Source of the DNA: Nonomuraea endophytica
GTDB taxonomy: Bacteria > Actinomycetota > Actinomycetes > Streptosporangiales > Streptosporangiaceae
Reading direction: 5' to 3'
NCBI RefSeq assembly: GCF_014203235.1
Contig: NZ_JACHIN010000006.1
Location: 551,428-615,427 of the forward strand
DNA length: 64,000 bases
Of this stretch, positions 32,286-39,921 are shown piece after piece; position 1 is the first letter of the stretch; the number at the start of each line of letters is the position of its first letter. Under the pieces are notes generated by a model. That model saw only the letters and a program-made list of their open reading frames with translations. It was not told where the DNA came from and searched no databases. The position numbers were made by a program, and so were the translations under genes.

Positions 32286-33453
32286 GAGGTGCTCCTTGGT
32301 GCTCGTCTCGGTGTTCGTCGTGGCGGAAGAGAGGCGGCAGGAACAGCAGGGCGCCCGCGGCGGACACGGCGCCGGCGAGGACGAAGCCGCCGGCCAGGCC
32401 GAACTGGCCGGCGAGGGCGCCCAGGGTCAGGGCGGCGCTGAGGAACCCGATGTCGAAGAAGGCCGTCGTGGTGGCCACGGCGGATCCGCGCTCGCCGGGC
32501 GGCACGCCGTGCACCGCCATCCTGAGGAAGGCGGGCAGCCCGAGCCCCTGCCCGGCGCCGGTCAGCGCGATCGCGCACCATGTTCCGGCGGGCGAGGGCC
32601 AGGCGGCGAGCAGGATCGATCCCACCCCGGTCAGCAGGAGGGAGGCGACGGCCAGGCGGGCCGGGGAGGCCGTGGCGAGCAGGCGCTGCCCGGCCAGCCG
32701 TACGGCCAGGAGAACGATCCCGTAGACGAGGAAGTGCGCGCCGCCGGAGCCCGTCCCGAGCGCGGCCAGATGCAGGGGCAGGAAGGCGCTGACGACGGTG
32801 TAGCCCCAGACGGAGGCCAGGTAACCGAAGCCCGCTCGCAGCGCGGACCTGGGGCGGCGGGACGGAACATGCCGGGGACTGGGGTCGGGGCCCGCGTTCG
32901 GCTTCGACAAGGTGGTCTTGGGCAAGGTGGTCTTGGGCAGGGCGGCGGCGAGAATGGCCGGCACCAGGGCCGAGATCGCGGCTGCTATCCAGACGGCGGT
33001 GAACCCGGCGGCGGCGTACAGCGTCTCGGCGAGGGCCGGTCCGGTGAGCAGACCGGCGTTGACGGCGACGGAGAAGTGGTTGATCGCGGCGCCGGGACGC
33101 CGGTGGTCGCTGGCCAGGGCGGCGAGGCCGACGTACACCAGAGCTTCACCAACGCCCGCGACCCCGCGCAGGAGGAGAAAGAGGGACAGGTTCCCGGCCA
33201 GGAGCAGGGCCAGCGACGACCCGCACAGTAACAGCGCGCCCGCGAACACGGCCGCCCGGCGGCCCGACCGATCGGCCACCCGACCGGCCAGCGGGCGGGC
33301 GATCAGCCCGGCCGCCGCGGTGACGGCCAGCGAGACGCCCACCCAGCCCGTCTGCGCGTCCAAAGGGCCGGTGACGTAGCGGGGCACGGCCGGGATGAGC
33401 AGCCCGATCGACAAGAACGCGCCACCCGTGCTGACGAGCAGGCGAGCGGTCAT
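32266..33453 (-). CDS. MFS transporter in ArsR operon
   Basis: A 395-residue, 12-helix major facilitator protein. The loop 2-3 motif is ARPLAGRVADRSGRRAAVF. A hydrophilic central loop (LPKTTLPKTTLSKPNAGPDP region) contains a short direct repeat LPKTT. It overlaps the ArsR gene by 4 nt upstream and the M29 aminopeptidase gene by 20 nt downstream. Substrate and direction unknown. Confidence 0.88.
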   Translation of the reverse strand: MTARLLVSTGGAFLSIGLLIPAVPRYVTGPLDAQTGWVGVSLAVTAAAGLIARPLAGRVADRSGRRAAVFAGALLLCGSSLALLLAGNLSLFLLLRGVAGVGEALVYVGLAALASDHRRPGAAINHFSVAVNAGLLTGPALAETLYAAAGFTAVWIAAAISALVPAILAAALPKTTLPKTTLSKPNAGPDPSPRHVPSRRPRSALRAGFGYLASVWGYTVVSAFLPLHLAALGTGSGGAHFLVYGIVLLAVRLAGQRLLATASPARLAVASLLLTGVGSILLAAWPSPAGTWCAIALTGAGQGLGLPAFLRMAVHGVPPGERGSAVATTTAFFDIGFLSAALTLGALAGQFGLAGGFVLAGAVSAAGALLFLPPLFRHDEHRDEHQGAPRDPSRR

Positions 33454-33965
33454 CGCTCGTCACGGAGTTCGAGCAGCAGCGCCGTCATGCTGACCTTGAC
33501 ACCGTCACGCGGCGGGCCGGCGTTGTCGTGAACGAGCGCCACGGCCTGGCCGATCAGTCCGACGACCTCCTCCCAGACGGGCCTGGCCAGCCACACCTCG
33601 GCATCGGTGGAGACGCGCTGGCGATCGGTCTCGGCCAGGCGCCTGCCCAGGTCGGCGCTCATCGCCTGGTGAAGGAGCTGCCGCCCCTCCGACCGGTCGA
33701 TGCGGTCGCCGCTGGACAGGTCGTACTGGTAGCGCCGCTGCGGGCGGCCCCTTCCGGCCGCCGGCCGCTCATCGGTCTGCCGCAGGAAGCCCGCCTTGGC
33801 CAGTTGCCGCAGGTGGTAGCTGGCCGAGGCGTGCGCGATGCCGAGCTCGTCGGCGACCTCGGTGGCCGACATCGACGTGCCGGTGAGCAGCGACACGATG
33901 CGGATACGCAACGGGTTGGCGAGCGCGCGCAGCGGCACCAGGTCGTCCCGCTTTTCCAAAGGCAT
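33450..33965 (-). CDS. ArsR-family (HTH_20) regulator
   Basis: A 171-residue protein with an ArsR winged helix (ALANPLRIRIVSLLTGTSMS, ATEVADELGIAHASASYHLR QL region) and a longer C-terminal helical part than metal-sensing ArsR proteins. No Cys pair for metal binding is seen. It is first in an operon with an MFS and an M29 peptidase gene. The palindrome at 33966-33988 directly before its start suggests autorepression. Confidence 0.87.
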   Translation of the reverse strand: MPLEKRDDLVPLRALANPLRIRIVSLLTGTSMSATEVADELGIAHASASYHLRQLAKAGFLRQTDERPAAGRGRPQRRYQYDLSSGDRIDRSEGRQLLHQAMSADLGRRLAETDRQRVSTDAEVWLARPVWEEVVGLIGQAVALVHDNAGPPRDGVKVSMTALLLELRDER

Positions 33966-33988
33966 GTTGGGATAGTAACTTACCCAAC
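33966..33988. promoter_or_regulatory. ArsR operator
   Basis: GTTGGG and CCCAAC, 11 nt apart, immediately upstream of the ArsR start codon; the element also includes part of the likely -10 region (TTACTATC on the minus strand). Confidence 0.5.
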
Positions 33989-34063
33989 GACTCTTTGGAA
34001 AACAGGCCGCCTTGACCTTGACACCGTGACAAGCCCTTCACTGCTGCCAAGGAGGTGGTTCCG

Positions 34064-34915
34064 ATGACCATGATCTACAAGTCCCAAGAGGGTGGACTCG
34101 AGCTTCTCGACCACTACCGGCAGGTACTGAACGCCTGGCCGGTTCCCGCCGAGCACATCCGGGTGCCGAACCGCGAGGGCGAGACCTTCGTCCTGGCCTC
34201 CGGCCCGCAGGACGCGCCGCCCCTGGTGCTGCTGCACGGCTCGGGCGCGAACACGTCGATGTGGCGAGGAGACGTCGCCACCTGGTCCCGGCACTTCCGC
34301 ACGTACGCGGTCGACCTCGTCGGCGAGCCGGGCCTGAGCGCGCCCTCGCGTCCCGCCCTGGGCTCCGACGCCGTGGCCCTCTGGCTGGACGACGTGCTGG
34401 AGGGGCTCCGGGTCACCAAGGCCGCGTTCGCCGGCACGTCACTCGGCGGCTGGACGGCCCTGGACTACGCCATCCGCCGTCCGGAACGGGTGACCCGCCT
34501 GGCCCTGATGTGCCCCGGCGGGGTGGGACGGCAGAAGGTCGGCTGGATCTTCAAGGCCCTGCTGACCCGCCCCTTCCGACGTGACGGGCTACGCGAGTCG
34601 GCGATGGCCGTCGCCGGACTGGACGGGGTGAAGGACCGGCAGGCGCTCGACGCCGTCGTCCTGACGTTCACGCACTTCAATCCCCGCAGGGAGAAACTCC
34701 CGGTCTTCCCCGACGACGCGTTGCGCGGCCTCACCATGCCCGTCCTGGTCATCGTCGGCGACCAGGACGCCATGTTCGACTCCCGCCAGAGCGCACGGCG
34801 CATCCGTGAATGCGTCCCGCACGCGACCGTGACCCTGCTCCCCGGAGTCGGTCACGCCATTTTCGGTCAGAGCGAGCCCATCGCCGAGTTTCTCCGAACC
34901 CGGCAGAACCGATGA
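34064..34915 (+). CDS. Alpha/beta hydrolase
   Basis: A 283-residue hydrolase. LVLLHGSGAN supplies the oxyanion hole, the nucleophile elbow is GTSLGGW, the acid lies in VGDQDAMFD and the His in PGVGHAIFG. AAGGAGG lies 8 nt before ATG 34064. No signal peptide, so cytoplasmic. It is divergent from the ArsR operon with an interval of about 100 bp holding the ArsR palindrome, so it may share that control. Substrate unknown. Confidence 0.88.
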   Translation: MTMIYKSQEGGLELLDHYRQVLNAWPVPAEHIRVPNREGETFVLASGPQDAPPLVLLHGSGANTSMWRGDVATWSRHFRTYAVDLVGEPGLSAPSRPALGSDAVALWLDDVLEGLRVTKAAFAGTSLGGWTALDYAIRRPERVTRLALMCPGGVGRQKVGWIFKALLTRPFRRDGLRESAMAVAGLDGVKDRQALDAVVLTFTHFNPRREKLPVFPDDALRGLTMPVLVIVGDQDAMFDSRQSARRIRECVPHATVTLLPGVGHAIFGQSEPIAEFLRTRQNR

Positions 34916-34922
34916 TGCCCCG

Positions 34923-35273
34923 TTACCGCGCGGCCTCGTACCTCTCGATGACCGTGGAAGCGATCCGGCCGCGCTCGCTGACCGGAAGACCCTGCTCCTT
35001 CGCCCACTGGCGGATCTCCGCTGACTGCTCGCGGGTCATCTTGCGGCTGTCGCCGAGCACCACGCGCCGGCCCCCTCGGCCACGCCCCGCCGCGGGCTCC
35101 TTGACCAGCCGGGCCGCGTTGATGAACGGGGCCAGGGCCTTTTCCAGCTTGGCGTAATTCGCATCCGCGAGGTCGATCTCAAACGTGTCGTTTCCCCATC
35201 CGAACCGGTAGGTCCGCGCGCCAGCGACACCATTGATGTCGTCAGTAATCGTCTCAACAATGTGCTTGGCCAT
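34923..35273 (-). CDS. lsr2: Lsr2 family nucleoid-associated protein
   Basis: A 116-residue Lsr2. The N-terminal dimerisation part (MAKHIVETITDDINGVAGAR, TYRFGWGNDTFEIDLAD) is followed by a basic linker and the C-terminal DNA-binding domain with the AT-hook-like RGR (PAAGRGRGGRR in the linker and SERGRIASTVIERYE at the end). GGAG precedes ATG 35273. Lsr2 silences AT-rich, often acquired, DNA. Here it is a single gene flanked by unrelated genes, and many actinomycetes carry more than one copy, so it may be an accessory paralogue. Confidence 0.92.
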   Translation of the reverse strand: MAKHIVETITDDINGVAGARTYRFGWGNDTFEIDLADANYAKLEKALAPFINAARLVKEPAAGRGRGGRRVVLGDSRKMTREQSAEIRQWAKEQGLPVSERGRIASTVIERYEAAR

Positions 35274-35400
35274 ATGGGAACTCCGTATCTTTCGTGCGGC
35301 GGCGAGGACCACCCTAGCGGTTCACCGTGACGCAGACCCGTCCAACCGCTGGTCAAGCATGCGCGCCGCGAAACCACGCCATTCCCATTACGATCCTCCC

Positions 35401-35715
35401 GTGCGCTCCACTGACCGGACTGATCGCGGTACCCGCCTCCTGGCGTGCGCCATTCTGGTCGCTCTGAGCATGCCCCCGATGGTGTTCGGCCTGGTGCTGC
35501 CGACAGAGCACTCGTGGGATCCCGACATGCCGGAATACAGCGATCCCGACTTCGTCTGGCTCGTGACGATGGCCACCGCGTGCGCGGTCGCGCTCGCCGG
35601 TCTGGGGGCGGCCGTCGGCTTCGCGCTCGGGAAGGTCGCGAGGGTCTTCTTCGTGGTGTTGCTGATCCTGTACGGCTGGCGGCTGGGTGTGCTGATCCCG
35701 CACTTCTCCGAGTGA
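35401..35715 (+). CDS. Small two-helix membrane protein
   Basis: A 104-residue protein with three hydrophobic segments (LLACAILVALSMPPMVFGLV, LVTMATACAVALAGLGAA, VFFVVLLILYGW). GTG 35401 is chosen: TACGAT lies 7-12 nt before it and there is no ribosome site, as in a leaderless message. It is divergent from lsr2 and converges on the PucR-type gene. No family recognised. Confidence 0.6.
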   Translation: MRSTDRTDRGTRLLACAILVALSMPPMVFGLVLPTEHSWDPDMPEYSDPDFVWLVTMATACAVALAGLGAAVGFALGKVARVFFVVLLILYGWRLGVLIPHFSE

Positions 35716-35719
35716 TCGG

Positions 35720-36829
35720 TCAGGGTTTGAGGGTGCGGGCGGTCAGGGCGGCTTCCAGGAGGCGGGCCTCGGCGGGGATGGTCAGGTCCAGGCCGGTCAG
35801 CGCGGCCACCCGGTGCAGCCGGTAGTCGAGGGTGTTGCGGTGGATGTGCAGGTCCAGGGAGGTCTGGCGGCGGTTGTGGCCTCGTCGGACGTACGCGCGC
35901 AACGTCTCCAGCAGGTAGGGGTGCTCGTCCAGCGGGTCCAGTTTGGCCGCCAGGCGGGTCAGGCCAGTGCCGGGGCGGGCGAGCTGGTACTCCACCAGGA
36001 CGTCGTCGAACCGGTAAAGGCCGGGCGGGCGGCCGAGGCGCTGGACCAGTTCCAGGACCCTGCGGGCCTCCTCGGCCGCCTCGGGAACACCGCTCAGGTC
36101 GGTGGCCGGGGCGGCGCTGAGCAGCGGGTTGCCGCCCACGGTCGCGGCCAGCGTCTGCCACAGCGCCTCTCCTGCCGAGGGGAGCAGGGCGATGCCTTCG
36201 GCGTGGTCGGCCAGGACGAGCGTGCCGGCGTGGGCGTCCAGGGCCGACTGGACCAGTCTCGGGGGCGGCGTCTGGTCGAAGGCGAAGCTGACGACCTCGT
36301 GCGCCTGCCCAAGCTCGACGCCCGCCGCGTCGGCCAGCGCCTCGTGCGGGCGACCGCCGAGGAGGGCGGCCAGCAGCGCGCGGCGTACCCTTTTGTCCTC
36401 TCCGCTGAGGTCCTCCAGCGCCTGCTGGTGGGCCAGGGCGACGGCGGGCATGGCCGTGCGCAGGCAGCCCAGCAGGCCCGCGCCCGCCTCCTCCAGTTCG
36501 TGCGGCTCGGCCGCAGCGCCGATCGCGCGCCACCACGTCTCGGCGCCGATCAGGTACGCGGCCAGCGCCGCCTCCAGCGGGACCCTCTGCTCCGCCCGCC
36601 GGGCCGACCACTCGATGAGCCTGGCCAGGTCACCGGGCCCGACCGCGTCCTGGCGCCGTAACGCGCGCAGGAGCAGGCCGAACACCGCCGTGACCGATCG
36701 GGTGACCTCGCCTTCCAGCACCTCGCGTGGCAGGTCCCGGTAGAAGGGGAGTTCGGCGGCGCAGCGGGCGACCACCTCACCGGTGAGCTCGCGGACGCGC
36801 GGGGCCATGCGGGTATGCAGATCTGCCAC
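35720..36829 (-). CDS. PucR/CdaR-type transcriptional regulator
   Basis: A 369-residue protein from GTG 36829 (the open frame extends to 36910). The C-terminal 60 residues are the PucR HTH_30 domain (LRAYVRRGHNRRQTSLDLHI, HRNTLDYRLHRVAALTGLDL), and the middle is a GGDEF-like degenerate domain. TTGACG and TGACGAT 17 nt apart lie just before GTG 36829, suggesting a leaderless transcript starting there. It is divergent from a secreted hydrolase gene at 36943. Confidence 0.82.
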   Translation of the reverse strand: MADLHTRMAPRVRELTGEVVARCAAELPFYRDLPREVLEGEVTRSVTAVFGLLLRALRRQDAVGPGDLARLIEWSARRAEQRVPLEAALAAYLIGAETWWRAIGAAAEPHELEEAGAGLLGCLRTAMPAVALAHQQALEDLSGEDKRVRRALLAALLGGRPHEALADAAGVELGQAHEVVSFAFDQTPPPRLVQSALDAHAGTLVLADHAEGIALLPSAGEALWQTLAATVGGNPLLSAAPATDLSGVPEAAEEARRVLELVQRLGRPPGLYRFDDVLVEYQLARPGTGLTRLAAKLDPLDEHPYLLETLRAYVRRGHNRRQTSLDLHIHRNTLDYRLHRVAALTGLDLTIPAEARLLEAALTARTLKP

Positions 36830-36942
36830 CAGCGGATCGTCACATTGCACAAACCGCACCGTCAATGATTGCCGCATGTGCGGACTGACGGCGGGCGCCG
36901 TCGCGGCCACGATCGAGCAAACCCCCCAGCCTGGAGGACGCC

Positions 36943-37761
36943 GTGTTCCGCCGCCTGTTCGTCGCCTTGCTGGCGTTAACAGCAGCCATCACCACCGCCC
37001 CCGCCCATGCCGACGCCGCCTTCCCTTCCGTGGGCGGGAACTGGGGCGCGCCGGGGCCGTACGCGACCGCCGTCGAGATCGGCGCGGTCAACACGCTCTA
37101 CTACCCGCGCGACATCGCCCGCAGCCCGCTGCGCCACCCGGTGATCGTCTGGGGCAACGGCACCGGGGCCGTGCCGCTCGTCTACCGTGAGCTGCTGCTG
37201 CACTGGGCTTCGCACGGCTTCATCGTCTCGGCCGCCAACACGCCGATGTCGAACCTCGGCATCTCGATGCGCGCGGGGATCGACAGCCTGACGGCCCGCG
37301 ACGCCGACCCGTCCAGCGTCTTCCACGGCCGCGTGGCCCTGGACCGCATCGGCGCCTCCGGCCATTCGCAGGGCGGGGCCGCCGCGATCGTGGTCGGCGC
37401 GGATCCGAGGGTGGACACGATTCTGCCGATCCAGCCGGGGCCGCTGGCCGACATCGACGCCGTGCGCGGCCCCGCCTTCCTGATGGCCGGGCAGTACGAC
37501 AGCATCGTCTGGCCCGCGCTCGTCAAGGCCTTCTACAACGACGCCGACCACATCCCGGCCCTATACGGCGAGGTGCGCGGCGCCGACCACATCACGGTCG
37601 CCGGCGACCCCGGCCCGTTCGCCGCGCCGACCACGGCCTGGTTCCGCCTGCAGCTCATGGACGACCCCGAGGCGCGTCCGGTCTTCTACGGCCCGGACTG
37701 CGGCATCTGCACCGACCGCCGCACCTGGTCGGACGTGCGGCGTAACACGAGGGTCCCGTGA
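36943..37761 (+). CDS. Secreted alpha/beta hydrolase (cutinase/lipase-like)
   Basis: A 272-residue protein with a signal peptide (MFRRLFVALLALTAAITTAP, cleavage near AHA-DA). The nucleophile motif is GASGHSQGGAA, the acid is probably in AGQYDSIVW and the His in RGADHITVAG. Two Cys near the C-terminus (DCGIC) could form a disulfide as in actinomycete cutinase-like enzymes. GTG 36943 has GGAGG upstream. It is divergent from the PucR-type regulator. Likely an extracellular esterase; the substrate is unknown. Confidence 0.82.
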   Translation: MFRRLFVALLALTAAITTAPAHADAAFPSVGGNWGAPGPYATAVEIGAVNTLYYPRDIARSPLRHPVIVWGNGTGAVPLVYRELLLHWASHGFIVSAANTPMSNLGISMRAGIDSLTARDADPSSVFHGRVALDRIGASGHSQGGAAAIVVGADPRVDTILPIQPGPLADIDAVRGPAFLMAGQYDSIVWPALVKAFYNDADHIPALYGEVRGADHITVAGDPGPFAAPTTAWFRLQLMDDPEARPVFYGPDCGICTDRRTWSDVRRNTRVP

Positions 37762-37774
37762 GCTGAGCCCGGCG

Positions 37775-38194
37775 TCACGCGCTCTTCGTGAACGCCATGT
37801 CCATCCAGTGCGACCAGGTCGTGCCGTCTTCTGTGCGTTCCCAGACGGCCGACATGGCGCCGCCGTCGCGGGCGATGCGGAGCGTGGCCCGTTCCGTCTC
37901 GCCCGCGAAGGTCCACACGCCGTCGTCGTCGACCGTGGCGCGCATCGTGCCGTAGTTGCCCGAGCTGTCGAAGGCGCGCATCGGCCAGCTGTCGCTGTCC
38001 GGGTCGTAGGGGCCGATCATCTCGATCGCCTCGACCTTCTCCTCCCCCATCCGCACGTCCACCCGGTGCACGAGGAAGTGCCCGCCCGCCAGCCACTCGT
38101 AGGCGTCGGTTCCGCTGATCTCCACGGCGTCGCCGACCGTCGTGCCGCGCGAGTTCCAGTGGCCGGCCAGGGCGTCCAGTTGCTTGTTCGTCAT
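37775..38194 (-). CDS. DUF1579-like protein
   Basis: A 139-residue protein of the DUF1579/lipocalin-like type: LDALAGHWNSRGTTVGD at the start, YEWLAGGHFLVHRVDV and AIEMIGPYDPDSDSWPMRAF in the middle. GGGGAAG precedes the ATG. It is divergent from an ArsR-SRPBCC operon, across an operator-like inverted repeat. Such genes often sit next to ArsR and AHSA1-type proteins, but the function is unknown. Confidence 0.78.
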   Translation of the reverse strand: MTNKQLDALAGHWNSRGTTVGDAVEISGTDAYEWLAGGHFLVHRVDVRMGEEKVEAIEMIGPYDPDSDSWPMRAFDSSGNYGTMRATVDDDGVWTFAGETERATLRIARDGGAMSAVWERTEDGTTWSHWMDMAFTKSA

Positions 38195-38204
38195 CGCTTC
38201 CCCT

Positions 38205-38232
38205 ATGTAAGATAGTGCTTAAATACTTACAT
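38205..38232. promoter_or_regulatory. ArsR operator between DUF1579 and ArsR genes
   Basis: ATGTAAG (38205-38211) and CTTACAT (38226-38232) form a perfect 7-bp inverted repeat in an AT-rich patch unlike the surroundings, in the divergent interval of 67 bp. Confidence 0.65.
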
Positions 38233-38261
38233 ACCTGACGCTGGCCGGGAAAGGGGCAGGT

Positions 38262-38579
38262 GTGGACGAGGCGTTGCGCGCCGTCGCCGACCCCACCCGG
38301 CGGGCGATCCTCCTGCTGGTCCGCGACGGCGAGGTGGCGGCCGGCGACCTCGCCCGCCACTTTCCGGGCATCAGCCGCCCGGCGGTCTCCCAGCACCTGC
38401 GGGTCCTGACCTCGGCGGGCCTGCTCGGCGTGCGCCGCGACGGCAACCGCCGCCTGTACCGGCTGCGGCGCGAGGGCCTCGCCGAGGCGGCGGGGTTCAT
38501 CCAGGACATGTGGTCCGACCGGCTCGACCTGCTCAAGCGGGCCGCCGAGCAGGAGGAAAACGAACAGGGGGCACGATGA
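38262..38579 (+). CDS. ArsR-family regulator
   Basis: A 105-residue winged-helix protein: ALRAVADPTRRAILLLVRDG, then HFPGISRPAVSQHLRVLTSA and RRLYRLRREGL. GTG 38262 has AAGGGG upstream. It overlaps the SRPBCC gene by 4 nt. No metal-binding Cys are present, so it belongs to the non-metal ArsR group usually paired with AHSA1 proteins. It probably represses itself and the divergent DUF1579 gene through the repeat at 38205-38232. Confidence 0.9.
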   Translation: MDEALRAVADPTRRAILLLVRDGEVAAGDLARHFPGISRPAVSQHLRVLTSAGLLGVRRDGNRRLYRLRREGLAEAAGFIQDMWSDRLDLLKRAAEQEENEQGAR

Positions 38580-38995
38580 TCGAGCGGACCGTGCGCATCG
38601 CCGCGCGCCGGGAGACCGTCTTCCGCTATTTCACCGATCCGGAACGGCTGGCGCGGTGGTGGGGCCGGGCCGAGGCCGACGCCCGTCCCGGCGGCGTGCT
38701 CCGGGTGGCGATGGACGGCGGGCCGCGCCCGGTGATGGTGGGCGAGTTCGTCGAGCTGGTGCCCGGCGAGCGGATCGTCTTCACCTTCGGGTGGGAGCCC
38801 GCGCCCGGCGTGCCCGACGTGCCGCCCGGATCGTCGCGGGTCGAGGTGACGCTGGAGGAGGACGGTGACGGCACCGTGCTGAGGCTCCGGCACAGCGGGC
38901 TGCCCGCCGTACTGGGCGAGGAGACCGGCGCGGGCTGGGATCACATGCTCCGCCGCCTCAGCACGGCGTTCGGCAGCGCCGAACAGCTCGGTTGA
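38576..38995 (+). CDS. SRPBCC (AHSA1-like) domain protein
   Basis: A 139-residue START/AHSA1-type protein: IAARRETVFRYFTDPERLAR at the start, GEFVELVPGERIVFTFGWEP and VEVTLEEDGDGTVLRLRHSG in the middle and GWDHMLRRLS at the end. It begins inside the ArsR stop (ATGA). Proteins of this type bind hydrophobic ligands; the specific ligand is unknown. Confidence 0.88.
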   Translation: MIERTVRIAARRETVFRYFTDPERLARWWGRAEADARPGGVLRVAMDGGPRPVMVGEFVELVPGERIVFTFGWEPAPGVPDVPPGSSRVEVTLEEDGDGTVLRLRHSGLPAVLGEETGAGWDHMLRRLSTAFGSAEQLG

Positions 38996-39030
38996 CAATG
39001 CTTTCCGGCTTCGGACACGCTTGTTCGGTG

Positions 39031-39810
39031 ATGACGAACGAACTGGACAAGCGCTACGAGGTCCGCAGCGTCTCGCGCGCGGTCGAGATCCTGGAGTGCC
39101 TGGCCCAGCGCGACGGCCGGACCGTGACCGAGATCTCCCGCGAGGTCGGCGGCTCCAAGAGCGCGACGTTCTCCACCCTGCAGACCCTGGAGATGCACGG
39201 CTTCGTGGCCTCCCAGGGCGAGGGCGCCTCGCGCCGCTACCGCCTCGGGCTCGCGCTCGCCCGCCTCGGCGAGAATGCGATGGCCCAGGTGTCGCTGCGC
39301 AACCTGGCCCGCCCGGTCCTGGACGACCTGACCGCCGAGACCGGGATGTCCTCGCGCGTCGCGGTCCCTGAGAACGGCTTCGCCGTCATCGTCGGCCGGG
39401 TCGACGCCCCGTCCGCGGTCCGCTTCGACCTGCACATGGGCCACCGCGAGGCGCCCCACTGCACCGGCCTCGGCAAGGCCCTGCTGGCCGAGCTGCCCGA
39501 GGCCGAGTCCGCGCGCATCATCGAGCAGTACGGCCTGCCCGCCCGCACCACCCACACCATCACCGACCCGGCGGCGCTCGTCGCCGACCTGACCGAGATC
39601 CGCCGGCGCGGCTACTCCGTCGACGACGAGGAGGACGCGGAGGGCGTCTTCTGCGTCGGCTCGGCCGTCCGCGACCACCGGGGGGAGGTGGCCGGCGCGA
39701 TCAGCGTGACCGGCCTCAAGCTCGACCTTCCCGTGTGGCGCATCCACCAGATCGGTGACACCGTGCGCGCGCACGCGGCCCGCCTCACCGCGCTCTACAG
39801 CGGACGCTAG
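39031..39810 (+). CDS. IclR-family transcriptional regulator
   Basis: A 259-residue IclR protein. The winged helix (SVSRAVEILECLAQRDGRTV, TEISREVGGSKSATFSTLQT) is followed by the effector domain (ETGMSSRVAVPENGFAVIVG, HCTGLGKALLAELPE, GVFCVGSAVRDHRGEVAGAI). ATG 39031 is used; TTGACA at 38992 could be its -35 box. It is followed by a GlcD-type dehydrogenase, and both that gene and the transporter at 42595 carry 17-bp sites ending ACCGAAC. It probably controls uptake and oxidation of a hydroxy acid. Confidence 0.9.
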   Translation: MTNELDKRYEVRSVSRAVEILECLAQRDGRTVTEISREVGGSKSATFSTLQTLEMHGFVASQGEGASRRYRLGLALARLGENAMAQVSLRNLARPVLDDLTAETGMSSRVAVPENGFAVIVGRVDAPSAVRFDLHMGHREAPHCTGLGKALLAELPEAESARIIEQYGLPARTTHTITDPAALVADLTEIRRRGYSVDDEEDAEGVFCVGSAVRDHRGEVAGAISVTGLKLDLPVWRIHQIGDTVRAHAARLTALYSGR

Positions 39811-39828
39811 GCTTACCCGGCGAACTAC

Positions 39829-39845
39829 GTTTTGCGCTACCGAAC
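39829..39845 (+). promoter_or_regulatory. Candidate IclR site upstream of the dehydrogenase
   Basis: GTTTTGCGCTACCGAAC has the same 17-bp length and identical right half as the perfect palindrome upstream of the transporter gene (42615-42631); the left half is degenerate. Confidence 0.45.
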
Positions 39846-39855
39846 GGAGTCGCCT

Positions 39856-39921
39856 GTGACCCGCCGCCCTGCCCCCGCCCGCCGTGCGTCGCTCGTGTTC
39901 CCGGGCCGCCGCGATGGCTGA
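39856..39921 (+). CDS. Short upstream ORF overlapping glcD-like start
   Basis: GTG 39856, with GGAG six nt upstream, opens a 21-codon frame (MTRRPAPARRASLVFPGRRD plus Gly) that ends at TGA 39919-39921, five bases inside the dehydrogenase gene. The dehydrogenase ATG (39914) has no ribosome site of its own, so its translation may depend on this ORF. The Arg-rich, Pro-rich sequence could slow ribosomes. It is inferred, not proved, to be translated. Confidence 0.45.
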   Translation: MTRRPAPARRASLVFPGRRDG

